From Megalonaias nervosa (Eukaryota; Mollusca; Bivalvia; Unionida; Unionidae): a stretch of 64,000 nt of DNA. Shown here one piece after another: positions 33,645-45,772 of the stretch. A model generated the notes under the pieces. That model made no database searches. It was not told where the DNA came from and was given only the letters and a program-made list of their open reading frames with translations. The stretch's first letter is position 1; the number at the start of each line of letters is the position of its first letter. The translations under genes and the position numbers were made by a program. The stretch lies in assembly GCA_016617855.1 (NCBI GenBank), contig JAECUM010009269.1, positions 1-64,000 of the forward strand. The letters run 5' to 3'.

Positions 33645-34860
33645 GTTACAACTAGGATACAAACAACATGTATGAATGTACCATATCACAACCGATGCCG
33701 GTGGGAAATTTTGCCTAGATGAATCCGGACAAGTTGACCGAGCAACTGCTAAATAGTGACGACGACGTTGGGTATTTCCTCGAAGTCAACCGGTATTATC
33801 CGCCATAACTCCATGATGCGCATAACGATTATCCAATAGCGCAGGAACGTTTAGTGATCGACGCCGACATGCTAAGTCCACATACACTCGCGTTAAATCT
33901 GAACTCGACTGCGTAGGCAGCTAATCTCGTGCCTAATCTGTACTTCGTTCATTAAAAAAATCTCAGGCAGTGTCTGTGCTTAGGAGTCTAGCTGGTGAGA
34001 ATTCACAGCGTGCTTAAATTTGCATCAGCTTTAACACCTCCAAAAGGGCCTCGGCCTCGACCGATTTACAAAAGGACTTTTTCAAACTCATCAACAACTC
34101 GGTGTTTGGCAAAACAATGAAAAAGATACGAAAACGAGTCAACGTCGAACTCGTCAAAGATGTCGAACGTAGAATAAACTGGTAAACGATCCCACCTTTT
34201 GTCAACATGAAAATCTTACGAAAACTTGGTAACCATTCTGAGAAAGAAAACCGAGCTGGTCATGAGCAAGACCATCTACTGCGGGTTTTCAGTTCTTGAG
34301 CTGTTTAAACCGCACATGTACAATTTCCATTACGGATACTTCAAAGCGATCCAAGGCCAAGTTGCTGTTTACGGACACGGACAGTTTATGTTACGAAATC
34401 ACATCGATGACGTGTACCAGGACATGTTCGAGGACAAACGCTTATTCGACTTTTCAGACTATCCTATAAAGCCAGTCTGTTTTACGATGATTCTAACAAA
34501 AAGTTCATCCGCAAGCTCAAGGACAAAACTAACTCATCTCCCATAGTGGAATCTGTCGGACTGAAAAAGTAAAATATACCCTATCAAATTAGCTGGAGGC
34601 GAAGTAAAAAACATGTGCTAAAGGAATCCAAAAAATCCCCAAAACGTCGCGAAAAAAATAAACAAACTCATGCACGATCATTATCTGGAAGCGCTTGGAG
34701 GTATCAAACTGTTCTCGCAAATGTACACCATCCGATCGATTTGTCATAACTTATTTATATACTTGATCAACAAAGTAGGGTTAACCTGTTAGGATGATAA
34801 ACGTTACGTTATGGATGACGGTATTAGAACTTTTCCATATGGTCATAAAGATACTTGACA
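33645..34860 (+). pseudogene. pPolB fragment (palm to C-terminus), element C
   Basis: Across several frames: DTNNMYECTISQPMPVGNF (motif A region, ~33654), HDAHNDYPIAQERL, a motif B block read in shifted frames (KDFFKLINNS-like, ~34070-34110), then DDVYQDMFEDKRLFDFSDY (~34400), IRSICHNLFIYL and DDKRYVMDDGIRTFPYG near the end. Element B has the same blocks (LHNDYPFCAES, EDICNNKNLFDLSDYP, DDKRYCSDGINTLALGHY). The exonuclease half is missing. pPolB replicates the linear element using a terminal protein primer. Confidence 0.75.
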
Positions 34861-34869
34861 ATCTGGTCA

Positions 34870-35880
34870 AAACAGTGAGCTTGATGAGTTTGGGTTGATG
34901 TAAATAGGCTAGGTGAGGTGGGGGAGACCGCTTTGGTTTTTACTGGGCTAGGCAAAACTGTAGTGTGCTTTTTTTTTTTTTACATCGAAACTGTCTAAAA
35001 ACATGAGGAGCTGACCAATGGTCAAAATAAACCTTATACCAAAATGTCAAAATAAACCTGTTCAGTGTGTTCGTAACAGCATTTTTTACGTATGACTTTT
35101 GTATCGCATAATATAAGGATTTTACATGCTTCTCCTTTTATCTTTTTTATATATCTTTCACAGAATTTTATCATCTTTTCTTTTATATCTTATCTTGGTG
35201 TACTAATGTTTACCCACATTTTGAATGGTGTGCCTTCCCCCCAAAAGTTCGTAAAATTCTTCATTCTTACATTTTTTTAACTGAACGTTTAATTGCCACT
35301 ATATAGCCATTATTGTAATGATGTACCTTAAAACACACACATACATACATACATATTTTAACTTGGAAATAGGAAAATAACAAGTTGTTTCCCTCAATTA
35401 CATAGCTACTCATTTAATTCCAGTAATGATTATTTGCAAGTTCTTCAAGAAACAAAATCGTTCTCTGCCCACGAATATGACTCGTGCTACAAAAAGAGAA
35501 ATCCTTTCAACAATACCCTCTCTTTTTATCCACATACTTATAATATGTTGTTTTCGTTTGCATCTTGAATAAATTTGTATAGTGTTCAATTACAAACCTG
35601 ACTCGGATATGCTTATCCAGGTTATTACAATAAGTTTTTTTTATAAATAAAGTGACAAATTTGTCTTACTCTTATTAGATGCAAATGTATCAGTGAAAGG
35701 ACGTATCATGCGGTAGACCATATTCAAACGAAAGTGCATTAATCATGCAGCAAGTATAAAGAGAGGCTGGCACGGAGAAACAACTATTGAATTTTATTCC
35801 TGAAAGGGAAATAAGGTCAAGAGAACAAAAAAGGGAGTAACAACATATGAAGTACTTTTGACTGTCATGAGCATGCAACA
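34870..35880. other. Gene-free A+T-rich stretch
   Basis: It contains a poly-T run (~34969-34980) and a short ACAT microsatellite (~35334-35355). No gene is supported. Confidence 0.4.
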
Positions 35881-35885
35881 TCAAT

Positions 35886-36235
35886 TCCCTTTATTGGTAA
35901 GAAGCAGTGGAAAGTGTGGTTTAATAGGCTCAAGAAGTTTGAAGATCATAAAAGATGCATAAATGAAGTTAGAGCACATTAACAGTTGCCATGGTTACAT
36001 AGAGTGACTGATGATTCTGTATTCGGTCAATTGCCAAGGTGACGGCGGTCAGATTGTGTAACTCTTATTTTTAAGAACTGAACAGTGGAATCAGAACTGT
36101 GGAGACAAAGAAAGTATACGGAGCGCTTTCGTGTTTAGTTTGTGAAAGAAACCAAGAAGAAAAATGAAGATGTATTCCAAGTGGTCGATTTCCTTGAAAC
36201 AAGAAGTTGCCCACCTATCCAAGATGGATTTATTG
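35886..36235 (+). pseudogene. Ty3/Gypsy Gag remnant
   Basis: One frame reads IPFIGKKQWKVWFNRLKKFE, later VFGQLPR, and after a shift EDVFQVVDFLETRSCPP. These fit the start, middle and end of the capsid part of Gypsy Gag, where W-VW-NRFE, FV-DQLP and Y-VV-FLETR patterns occur. The middle is deleted. The RT remnant at 36805 lies downstream in the same orientation, probably from the same element. Confidence 0.5.
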
Positions 36236-36458
36236 ACCTGATGCAACCCCCCCCCCAACCCCCAACCCCCCAAACAACCAGAGTTGTTAAGAGCACAGAG
36301 TTTAATGAGAGTAACGATGAGACATAATCATCAGCTGGCAAAGAAAGTAATTGACAGATTAGAAAAATTACTTTAGAAGCAAACATGAAAAACCATATAC
36401 AGTTCTCAAGAGGTCAAACCAAGGGAAGAAAATTGCTAAAATGATGGAAAGGATCTAA

Positions 36459-36462
<4 letters not shown>

Positions 36463-36509
<47 letters not shown>

Positions 36510-36510
36510 G
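36463..36510. repeat. (GT)n and (GA)n microsatellite
   Basis: A run of about 16 GT repeats followed by GAGAGAGAGAG. Confidence 0.9.
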
Positions 36511-36804
36511 GGAGGGACTGAAGAAGAAAATGATTTCAACGGTTTACAAACTCTGCATAAAAGCATAAACAGATAACAAAGAAATATGGAAGTAATACAA
36601 TCTTATACAATTTGATAATGTTTCACGCGAGTGTCCATCCAACTGTAGTAATACGTGGCAAAATAGAACAGTTTTGGACCAAAATGTATAGTGTATAACA
36701 ATATATAGTGTACAACAAAGAACGAGAGGATGTCTCTCTGTAAGCATTCATGAAAATGACTAGTACCATCACAAGCAAAAAATCGATATTTTGAAGCGAA
36801 GAAT

Positions 36805-37050
36805 GTTTTTTACAACTGTAAGGGGTGGTATAAATTCATTGCAGTGCCAATGGGCGGGGATTACAGTGGTGTTAAAGATATTTTTATTGTGTTTGAATCA
36901 AACATTGAAGAGCATATGTCCAGAGCATAGATAGTATTAAACCGACTGGAGACAGCAGGACTGAAATTTAAAGCATGAAAAAGTCAATTGTTGAGTGATG
37001 AGGTTACTTTTCTATGGCATGTTATTTCAGAAGAGAGCGTGTGGAACAAA
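36805..37050 (+). pseudogene. Ty3/Gypsy reverse transcriptase remnant
   Basis: The frame gives WYKFIAVPMG (the VMPFG region), IFIVFESNIEEHMSRA (the DD-x-x-VFS-EEH block with its catalytic Asp pair lost), LNRLETAGLKFKA, and LLSDEVTFLWHVISEE (the EV-FLGHVVS block). These are consecutive RT motifs of Gypsy elements. Stops and a deletion around the active site make it dead. Confidence 0.65.
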
Positions 37051-37212
37051 CAATATCACAACGTCTTATAATTCGCAGTGTCAAAGAACGTCACTGAAAT
37101 GAGGCAGAGAGAAATTAACTGCATGCGTGTGGAACAAACAATATCACAACGTCTTATAATTCGCAGTGTCAAAGAACGTCACTGAAATGAGGCAGAGAGA
37201 AATTAAACTGCA
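37038..37212. repeat. 87-bp tandem duplication
   Basis: The segment beginning GCGTGTGGAACAAACAATAT and ending at the GCATGC-type junction is present twice in a row (37038 and 37125) with one indel. It overlaps the end of the RT remnant. Confidence 0.85.
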
Positions 37213-37565
37213 TGCGACATGCAGAAGATTAAACATGCGTAGTCAAGTTGATAACAAAGTTAATGCGAAATGATAGTGAGTACAGAAATATGACAAGAAC
37301 TTATCGAGAAATTGAAGACTGACTTGGTTTGGTCACACATTTTGGAATCGCCGAAAAGTTTAGTATTACATCCCTATCAACATCCTGGAGTATCTTTGAA
37401 AATATGGGTACTGGATCCACTTCGTTGTCAAAACAATCAACTGTCAAATTTGTATCTCAGAGAACTGAAATCTTTCGCAGAATACCTTATTCAATTTCCA
37501 TATTTCCTTCGAAGTTAAGGAGCATTACCTCCTAAGTATATTGGGAAGTAGTGCCTAAAACAGAT
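37213..37565. other. Unassigned stretch between retroelement remnants
   Basis: Two overlapping 68-residue frames are open here, but neither is recognisable. Confidence 0.3.
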
Positions 37566-37567
37566 TG

Positions 37568-38105
37568 TCACCAAGTTTCCATGAGAAGTGAAGTAAAATA
37601 GATCGATTGCAGACGAGAATTGATCCTTTTGTAGGATGTATCACTTTCCGTTAAAAGCAAACATTGTGTTTTGAAACAGTCTTCTATCTTCTTTCCTCTT
37701 TTGTTGATATTTTTGCAGCCCCAAAGTGCATGATGGTCATTAAAGTCGCTAAGAAGAACAAATGGGGCTGGTGACTGTTCAATAAGATGCTTTAGATCAG
37801 ATTGATTTGAATGCTTAGAGTGAGATATATTGAGCAAAGAGTAAGCGTTTTGTGTATGGACATGAACGGCTAAAGTCGATAATGTAGTGCTGATGAGAGT
37901 AATTTGGCTGTGCGGAGTTTTGTTGTTTATGATGATGGACACTCCTTCAACGTCTTATCGACATTTCTTGTAAGTTGTGTAGGTTTTGAAGTTTTGAAGA
38001 TTATTGTTGACATTTTTAAAAGCTCTTTGAAAGGCAAATCTGTAGGTTCGTGTTATTTAAGCAGAGGACTAATTATGTCACTGTTTGTCTTCAAAGCTGG
38101 GTAAT
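37568..38105 (-). pseudogene. Non-LTR (Jockey-like) endonuclease remnant
   Basis: On the minus strand the frame from 37942 reads QITLISTTLSTLAVHVH, then APFVLLSDFNDHHALWGCKN, KRGKKIEDCF and LLTESDTSYKR. This is the GDFN-HH-LWG and downstream block of EEP endonucleases in Jockey-group LINEs, with the motif Gly changed to Ser. The ORF1 remnant lies upstream on the same strand, so this is ORF2 of the same insertion. The RT part is missing. Confidence 0.65.
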
Positions 38106-38539
38106 TCCATAGTATTACGGTTAAACACATACTTAAAATAGTGGTGGAAGTACGCAACTTCTGGGAGGTTTCCCATCTGCGACATCAGGGACTTCTCCGG
38201 TGCCAGTACTCTCTTGACTTCAAACGTTATTAAAGAGCTTCATAGGATTGTTATCTCCTGTTGGAAGTCTAGTAGATTCTTTCTTTATCTTTTCATTTGT
38301 TTCACCGCATGCAGTTCCATTGGTTCCAGCGGTGTGCTGCTCTTTTTTTGGAGAGCCTGATCGAAACGGTTTCTTTGTAGTAGAAGTGGGTATCTTATAT
38401 CTCCCGCTGTATCTATGAACACTGTAGCCAGTGGTTTGCTCTTTTCGTGGGCTGGGTTTAATTATGTCTCGTTTGTAGCAATCAGGAGTTTTGCTACACT
38501 ATGAACTTGTGACGCGCTATCAGCTTCACTGTCTGGTTG

Positions 38540-39240
38540 GGTGCCTGCTAAAGCAGGTTTTGGGGTGCGTCAAGTCTTTGAACTGGCTTTACCTTTCTAG
38601 TCATATAATATCTTTCTCCTGCTACACTCATTGGATCTCCTTCTCGTGTTTCTACTAAGGACATTTCTAGAGTATGAGAAGTATTCTCCCTCGTACAAGA
38701 GACTGTGTGTTCAGGATGAGCAATGGTGACCCTCCTGTACATGTCTGGGGCAGACTGGTTTTCACTCGCAGACATCTTTATGGTGGAAATATTTTCGCAG
38801 TTAAAGCACAACAAAGAATTAGGGATGAAAAGATCAACTGGGATATTCATGAACTTGGTTCTGATCACTGTGGGCCAATAGGCGCAGTCGAACGTCATGA
38901 TGTAGGTAGCTTGTGTGAAACAACTTGCCTCTAAAACGAATGTTCATTAGTTTTATTTGTGAGACGTTCTGATATCAGAGAGTTTCGAGTGTCTCATTCC
39001 TGCTGCACGTATCCAGATCTCTAGATCGCACAACATCTACTGATGAGAAATTTGTGTGAAGTGGATATATCTACAAATCGCTTAGGGCGAAGAAGGTTGT
39101 CTGATTGAGCCTTGCAGCTACACTCTAAAAAGAATTAAACAGAGCTAAGGTTTTGTTCAATACTCTTTGGCTTTCCAACCAAACCCTTAGGAGCTTTGGG
39201 TATCACATACGGTGGTTGCTTGGTTCGCCTTTGATTCTCA
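38540..39240 (-). pseudogene. Jockey-like LINE ORF1 (Gag-like) remnant
   Basis: Broken minus-strand frames read PPYVIPKAPKGLVGKPKSI, ECSCKAQSDNLLRPKRFVDI and then TFDCAYWPTVIRTKFMNIPV with LFIPNSLLCFNCE. That is the familiar end of the RRM-like region and the first zinc knuckle of Jockey-group ORF1 proteins. The rest of the knuckle array is shifted. It precedes the endonuclease remnant in the expected order. Confidence 0.6.
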
Positions 39241-39299
39241 TCATTGGATTCAGTGATGAGAAATCTTAACCACTCTCCTGATTTGGAAAATTTTCCTCT

Positions 39300-42080
39300 T
39301 CCGAGTCATTGGTTGAATCATTCCGGATCCTTAGAGATCAGGTCTCACACAATTGGTTTGGGTGTTTGGTGTTTTTCAGCAGGATGAAATACTATTAGTT
39401 TGTTAACCTTAACTCCAGACCCGTCTTGAGATTAACACTTATTTATTGCCTTTCTCGTGTCAGGGATACACAGGGTGATATACTCAAGCACAGGAGAAAC
39501 TTTACTCAACTGACCCTTGCAACAGAGGCTATGCGCATTGTAATGTTCAAATAATAACAGTATCTTTATTCACAGTGGATGCCTTTGAAAAGCATGGAGA
39601 TCAGTAAAGCTGTATGTTATTAACATAGCCCCTGTCGCTTTGTGTGACCATTGATCAGACCGGGCCCTAATGACCACCCTTCTAACTGAAGTTGAGGCCA
39701 AAGTAGTTCGATGCATTGCATTGGCAACCACACGAGACGCAACCGACGGCAAAACCAGAAGTTTCCGTGCTCACCTGATCTTGAAACGTAGGTCACTATG
39801 GCTTTCTTTTGGCAATGGAAGCACCCACAAAGAAGAACTTACTATTGAGTGATAACTCGACAGTATTGATTTTGGTCACATGGAATGTCGCACAGGCAAT
39901 GCAATGCAGTCTGGTGTATCTACACATATAAGAGTTTTTGGTGTACTTTATTAATGCAATTAAATGAAGAAAATTATTGATACTTTCCTTTTACACCCCC
40001 ACCCACTAAGTCTCTACTCCGCATTAGCTGTGCACCTACAGGAAACAAAAAGAGGACATGATATTATCGATAAAATATATTCTAGATTCTTGTCGTCTAC
40101 AATGTCCTATTTATTGTACGTAGAGAGTACCGTATGCTTCTGTCACAGCCAGTGTATAGTCAACCTTTCTTTTGACTGAAGCCAAGAAAAACAGTCCAAT
40201 ATTGTCCGGCACACTGCTCATATATATTTTATGCAGTACAAACTGCTTATGTGACCCACTGGACTCATTACCGACCACTTGATGAAAACAAAACGAGGAG
40301 AAGCCATATAGTAATCAACGTTTTAATAGTTCGTCTCATTTGTTGTCTCCATCAGCAACTGTATTGTTCAAACAGAAAGTTCAGACTCTGGTCATCTTGA
40401 CAAGAATATGTTGGCAAACTTTTTTTTTCAATTTACCTTTACACTTTTTCTTTAATCTGACATATGTAGTGAGCACTGCACTGAAGTGCATTGAACAATA
40501 TACATGCTTGTGCATACAGCAGTACGTACATGCAATAAATACATATACATACATGCATGCTTTAACAGGGCATAAAAGATATTAACATAATTATAAATTT
40601 GCAATTTTAAAGTAGAGGTGCAATAATGAGTCATTAAAATACATTGATTGGTCATATTTTAAAATCAGTGTTCTTAAAACAATCTGCTTCAAGGTCATTG
40701 TTCACTCTAGAAGCCAGATTTTACTGAATAAAAGTCACAGTCTTGTAGTAGCCTTGTTGTAACAGTCTTAGAAGCATAGTTAATGCATCAGTTATTACTT
40801 TGATTAGACACTACACATGAGGCCTGACAGGAGTCGCATGCAAACAGAAATCAGATCATAATTATATTTCCTATATAGTCTCTAGATTTGTTTATTAACA
40901 ATGGCCAATTTTAGTCGAACTTTTATATTTGCATGCCACACCTATTTCAACTTTGCACATGAAATCTTTTTTTTTTTTCGACGCAAAACAAGGTGTGTGA
41001 GAGCTGTCAGAAAGTGGGTAGTGCTGGTGTAACGCAGGTGCAATTTTTGGACCAAAGTGCTATTGAGACAGCAAAACTAAATTAATATATCGTCCTTAAT
41101 TATAAGGAATTTTCAATGCAGTAAAACTAAATTGTAATGCAAGATAAGTTTCAACTGAAATTATGTGTCAAATATGAAAGATTGATAAATTAAATTTTAG
41201 CGTAAACTTAAATTTTCTCACAAAATTTAAAATTCAGGCTGACAAAGTTTAGACAACAGAGTTGACTAATGAATGGTACTTAAAGCACGTGATATCTCGG
41301 GTCTGACAACATTTGGTCCAGGGGTAGTGAAGGATTTTGCATCAAATTGTAACATGACTGTTCAAACGCAATATAGGTGTACGTACTAAATAAACAATGA
41401 CAAGAGCCATGTTCCATATTTATTGTGCCATATAATCAGCCAGTTTTTAGTATAAATAATAGCACACTCAAATTTCCTATTTTGATTGTACCAGTACCAT
41501 GTTTTACAGCAAAAATACATTGCATTTAAGTGGCAATAACCACAAAAGGTGACAATGTAATTAGAAAATACAGCTCCAAGGAGGCTCTATCTTACTGAAC
41601 AATAGTGCTGATCTCTTTCATGAAGACCTAAGCCATGTCGTTGAGGTGCAATTTATCGGTGTGGAAGGATGAACTAATCCTGGTAACATATGACCGGTAC
41701 ATTGGACATATCATAATGAGAAATTAGTATCACCACCGGACTACTATAGAGCTTCCAAACTAATTCAACTCTTCCACCTTGTTCCAAATACCAGGCTAGA
41801 CCTGAAAAGATATAAAATGTTGAAATTAATCTTACAGGTCAGTAAGATGCAGTTAAATGAAGTTAAAAAGGTGCTAGATATGGAGATTTCAAAGTCACAT
41901 TAAAGTGACTATTCATCCCGAAAATATATGAAGTATGTTTATCAGATTATGTCCAGCCATTTACAGGCTAAATAACTAATAAGTTAAACTTGCTATCATA
42001 AAGTTTAATAAAAGGTGGAGATTGTGAGGTTTGATCATTTGAGCAACACTGAGTACATACCAGCATACAGGGAAGTTAAG
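39300..42080. other. Gene-free A+T-rich stretch
   Basis: No supported gene. A segment near 40850-40910 (ATCATAATTATATTTCC, then TAGTCTCTAGATTTGTTT) recurs in diverged form near 43580-43630, showing a dispersed repeat. Confidence 0.4.
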
Positions 42081-42389
42081 TGACAATGTACTAAATTAAA
42101 AGATATTAGCATAAGTAAGCTAATTCATGATGGAAATAACATTTTTGGATCTGTCAAGTGAATAAAGCCAATTATGTGTCTAACAGATCAACTTTAGGAA
42201 CCAATAGCTCCTATATCATCAAGTAAATGTCAATTCCCCTCGTAATAACTTATAAACAAGGATGGGCATTTGCACATGCGAGACATACCCCATGTACTTA
42301 ATACGATCGAAGGTGCAAACATAATTCAAATTATCTGTCTGAATATTTCTAGTGTATTTTAAGAGTTTCGGTTAACAATTCTTCTTCTT

Positions 42390-42420
<31 letters not shown>

Positions 42421-42800
42421 TTATTATTATTATTATTATTATTCATTGGAATGTGATATTAGCTGATGCAACAAAACATCTCTCAAAGTACTAAGTTAAA
42501 ATATATTACGATACATGAGCAAATTAATTATGGAATTAACATTTTTGGATATTTTGTGTGCATACAGCAATATATGTGCCTAACATATCAACTATAGTTA
42601 CAATCATATCCTATATGATGTACTGAATCTAAACTTATAATCCTAAACATTCTACATTTGCTCATGTGGGATATTTAACCATGTTTAGATCAATCGTACA
42701 AAGTTTATTCAAATAATCTGTTTGAACATTTCTGGTGTAATGTTTCGAGCGGCAGTTAAAATTATTATTAGTAATTAATAATGCATAAAGTAAAATGGTT
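42080..42800. repeat. Diverged ~370-bp direct duplication with (CTT)n(ATT)n
   Basis: 42100-42375 and 42500-42765 share the order of ATTTTTGGAT, TGTGCCTAACA-ATCAACT, TCCTATAT-ATC, CATGCGAGACAT/CATGTGGGATAT, AAATTATCTGTCTGAATATTTC and GTGTA. A (CTT)n then (ATT)n microsatellite lies between them at ~42382-42443. Confidence 0.55.
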
Positions 42801-44110
42801 CATTAAAATGAGATATTAGCTTATGCCACAATGTCGCACTTTGTCAATCAATGTCTTAACCAAACTGAACAATAAAAAGGAATGCATTTTGTGTTAGACT
42901 TTCTTAATTTTTCCGTTTTCTTACCTCCAGGGATAAATAGATTTGGATAAAGAACATTTTATCCCTTTGACCTATATTTCTTTTGACATTTTTCATTCCT
43001 GACTATTTTAAATGATTTAGTAAACAACCTGAGTAGGTCCTACTATAGAGTTTTCATTTCCATACTCTCATTAAGCACCATATAAATATGTTTATAGACA
43101 ATTACTGAAAGCAACACAGATATTCGTTACTCATATAATCACCCGATCATAAACACATAACGTAATTACCTGGATCCATAATAAATAGCATAAATAACCT
43201 AAAAGCACAATATCAACTAGAAAGATGTCTTAATGTTTTTTCAATAAAGGCCTCATTCTGACTTTGAAAGATATTTCCTCTGACAGAATTTCACAAATAT
43301 CCACCATTGCAGCTTCAGTATGGTGCAGGAATATATATACATGCTGATAATAATGAGTATGAACCCCAGAAACCCTATAATGTGCATTTTTACATAAATG
43401 TAAAACTTTTTAATTTTGTTAAATTCACTTAAATATTTAAAATTTTAATTTTATAACTTAATGTCATAATATCTATTTTTAAATTATAATACGCAACATG
43501 TCATAATGTAATGTGTCTCGCTTTAAAAATAAACTTGGATACCAATTTAAACCTTTATCGATATGACACATAGAGGACTCAGATCACAGTTATATTTCTT
43601 ACATAGTCTCTACATTTGTTTCTTAGTAATGACATTTCCACTGTGTCCAAATCCTAATAAATCATATGCTAATCTAACAAACTTCAACGATGAACTCATT
43701 TTATCCGGCATTTTTTCGAGGGGCTGGACTGTAAAAAACACCTTGCAATTGGTCACAGATTTCACTTCAGTATCAGCATCAGTGCCTCATTACGCACTGT
43801 GCACAGATAACTACACCGTGATGCTCATATCCTAAGGAATAAACAATTACCTTTAAAGGAATACAAAGAATGTTAAAAGTTAACTCTTGTATCACCGCCA
43901 AAATGAAAGAGGAAAAATGCTCTAAAGTAGACTGGGACTTCATTCGTGGGTTCTCACTGGGAAATAATAAATGTGATCTGAATCCATCCATTCGTCTAAT
44001 CTTATACTCATTCGCATATACAAGACACATTTACCCTGTTCCGGGTAACCTGTCATAATATAAATTGCGTAGTCACTGATATGGAACATTTACCAATGAA
44101 TAAACATATT
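42800..44110. other. Gene-free stretch
   Basis: Two unrelated short frames (43563-43835 and 43870-44058) are open but unrecognisable. I see no other structure apart from the dispersed repeat copy near 43580. Confidence 0.35.
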
Positions 44111-44685
44111 TATCCCTACTTCAAGCTGCACTGTTCAGAAATGGCCTTCTGTGTAGAATATTAAGCCCTGAGTCTAATTACACTGTTCAGAAAGGGCCTT
44201 CTGTTTAGAAAATTTATCCATACATCTAACTGCACTGTTCAAGAAGGGCCTTGTGTGTAAAATATTTATCTCTACTTCCAACTGTACTTTTCAAAGAGGG
44301 CTTTCTGTGTAGAATATTTATCTCTACTTCCAACTACACTGTTCAGAATGGGCTTTCTGTGTAGAATATTTTATCTCTACTTCCAACTACACTGTTCAGA
44401 AAGGGCTTTCTGTGTAGAATATTTATTTCTACTTCCAACTGTACTTTTCAAAGAGGGCTTTCTGTATAGAATATTTATCTCTACTTCCAACTACACTGTT
44501 CAGAATGGGCTTTCAGTGTAGAATATTTATCTCTATTTCCAACTGTACTGTTCAGAAAAGGTTTTCTGTGTATAATATTTTATCTCTACTTCCAACTGTA
44601 CTGTTCAGAAAGGGCTTTCTTTGTAGAATATTTTATCTCTACTTCCAACTGTACTGTTCAGAAAGGGCTTTCTCGGTAGACTAAA
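44110..44685. repeat. ~60-bp tandem array, about 10 copies
   Basis: Units of the form CTACTTCCAACTGTACTGTT plus CAGAAAGGGCTTTCTGTGTA plus GAATATTTATCT repeat with a period near 60 bp and moderate divergence. Each unit contains an imperfect palindrome AGAAAGGGCTTTCT. The array ends ~110 bp before element B. Confidence 0.8.
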
Positions 44686-44795
44686 ATGTATTATAGCATG
44701 GAAGTATCCACTTGGTTTGCTAGGATCCATGTGATCATGAGCTAAACACAAATATTAAACATACGGTATAGTAGAGCATACGTGTAAGTCACATT

Positions 44796-45205
44796 AGTAG
44801 TAGTAGATAAGGGTGAGGGTTTGAGCTCAAAGAGGGTTTAAGGTTAGAAAACCCCCACCCCTTCTAAAATAAATATATTATGACATTTTTTCATATTAAA
44901 CAAATGAAATATTTTATATAATGTATCACTATAAGTCAACCCGACATGTTGGACTTGATCTGACAAATAAATTTTGTAAGAGATTTAATTCGATTAGAGC
45001 AGCCTCAAGTTATACTGGTATAGAAACGAAAATAATAAGTGATTGTATTAAAAAAGTTGGATATCATATATCACCAAAATATGGATCGGTGTGGCTATTC
45101 GCGACTGAAAATGATATGAGAATAGCGGGTTGGGCAGATGATGTGATGACATTTATTGACAATATGGTTGATATTTTATTTGATAATGATATTACTAAAG
45201 CTATA
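44796..45205. repeat. Element B left terminal inverted repeat
   Basis: It pairs with 61734-62139 in inverse orientation at well over 95% identity by eye, with a few 1-5 base indels (one AGT unit at the tip). It includes almost the whole coding sequence of the TIR-encoded small protein. Confidence 0.92.
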
Positions 45206-45214
45206 CAAAATTAA
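44921..45214 (+). CDS. TIR-encoded NUMOD1-like DNA-binding protein, left copy
   Basis: 97 residues, nearly identical to the protein encoded in the right TIR. Residues ~20-60 (KRFNSIRAASSYTGIETKII, then SDCIKKVG and GSVWLF) follow the pattern of NUMOD1, a small helix-turn-helix module usually found attached to homing endonucleases: F-S-AA-(x)6-IS-I followed by a W-F end. The C-terminal third is acidic and hydrophobic (FIDNMVDILFDND). There is no nuclease motif. A role in recognising element ends or regulating transcription is conceivable but pure inference. The stop lies where TIR identity ends and overlaps the end of the minus-strand membrane protein gene. Confidence 0.6.
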   Translation: MYHYKSTRHVGLDLTNKFCKRFNSIRAASSYTGIETKIISDCIKKVGYHISPKYGSVWLFATENDMRIAGWADDVMTFIDNMVDILFDNDITKAIQN

Positions 45215-45749
45215 ACATCTACTGTTGTAACCCATATTTTTTGATAATCTTTTTCATATCTGCTGACTCTCATTGGCAGAATATCTGTTAACATACTGTC
45301 AATAATACGGAACTCACGTATTAAATCGTCCATATCATATTTTATACCCCGCAAATAAGATCGTATTTGATCAAGTAATTTTTTATAGGTGATACTTGCT
45401 GTTTTACAAGCATTTTTTTTAGTCGCAAGACGAGGTTCAATTTTTTACACGCTGTTGCAAGAGAAACACCGACACCAGATATTATTAACAAAAACGGATT
45501 TAATGATGCGCCACTTGAAATTATACCAGAGCTAGTCATTAACAGTGGCAAATATGATATCACTCAAAGTATTCTGTTATAGTATTTGTAACATTTTTTT
45601 ACGCACCAAAATTTTTTATGATAATATTTATAATATTGCATTAGAGCGTCCGCATCTTGTTTTGGAATTTTTTCTGAAATATGATTAAAATCAACTATAT
45701 TATTTTCATTGTATAATATTTGTTTACATATTTTATACAATAGTGCCAA
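45211..45749 (-). pseudogene. Polinton membrane/accessory protein, element B
   Basis: It starts MALLYKICKQILYNENNIVD at 45749, reaches an in-frame TGA at 45566-45564, and continues without a shift into a hydrophobic segment (YLPLLMTSSGIISSGASLNP, then LLIISGVGVSL). After a one-base shift at an A8 run (~45415) it reads ASITYKKLLDQIRSYLRG, MDDLIREFRIIDSMLTD and ends KIWVTTVDV at 45211. Proteins of this layout (helical start, Gly/Ser-rich hydrophobic hairpin, Arg-rich YLRG block) recur in Polintons, from memory, with unknown function. It lies just downstream of the fibre gene, which suggests a joint role. The TGA may be a point mutation. Confidence 0.5.
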
Positions 45750-45772
45750 TCCCTGGGTTTGATTTATTATAA

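Larger units (their letters stand above)
28645..34860 (+). mobile_element. Polinton/Maverick-type element C (old, fragmented)
   Basis: Collinear remnants of a B-like Polinton: MCP C-terminus, small virion proteins, protease, zinc ribbon, PLA2-integrase with part of the chromodomain region, then a pPolB fragment. All genes are on the plus strand and all are broken. The left part (ATPase, penton, MCP N-terminus) and the polymerase N-terminus are missing, and I found no TIRs. Base composition is more GC-rich than element B, which argues for a separate lineage or insertion time. Confidence 0.75.

Noticed and set aside
36091..36386. Overlapping 60-83-residue frames on both strands
   Set aside because: They arise from the poly-C tract and the Gag remnant in other frames.
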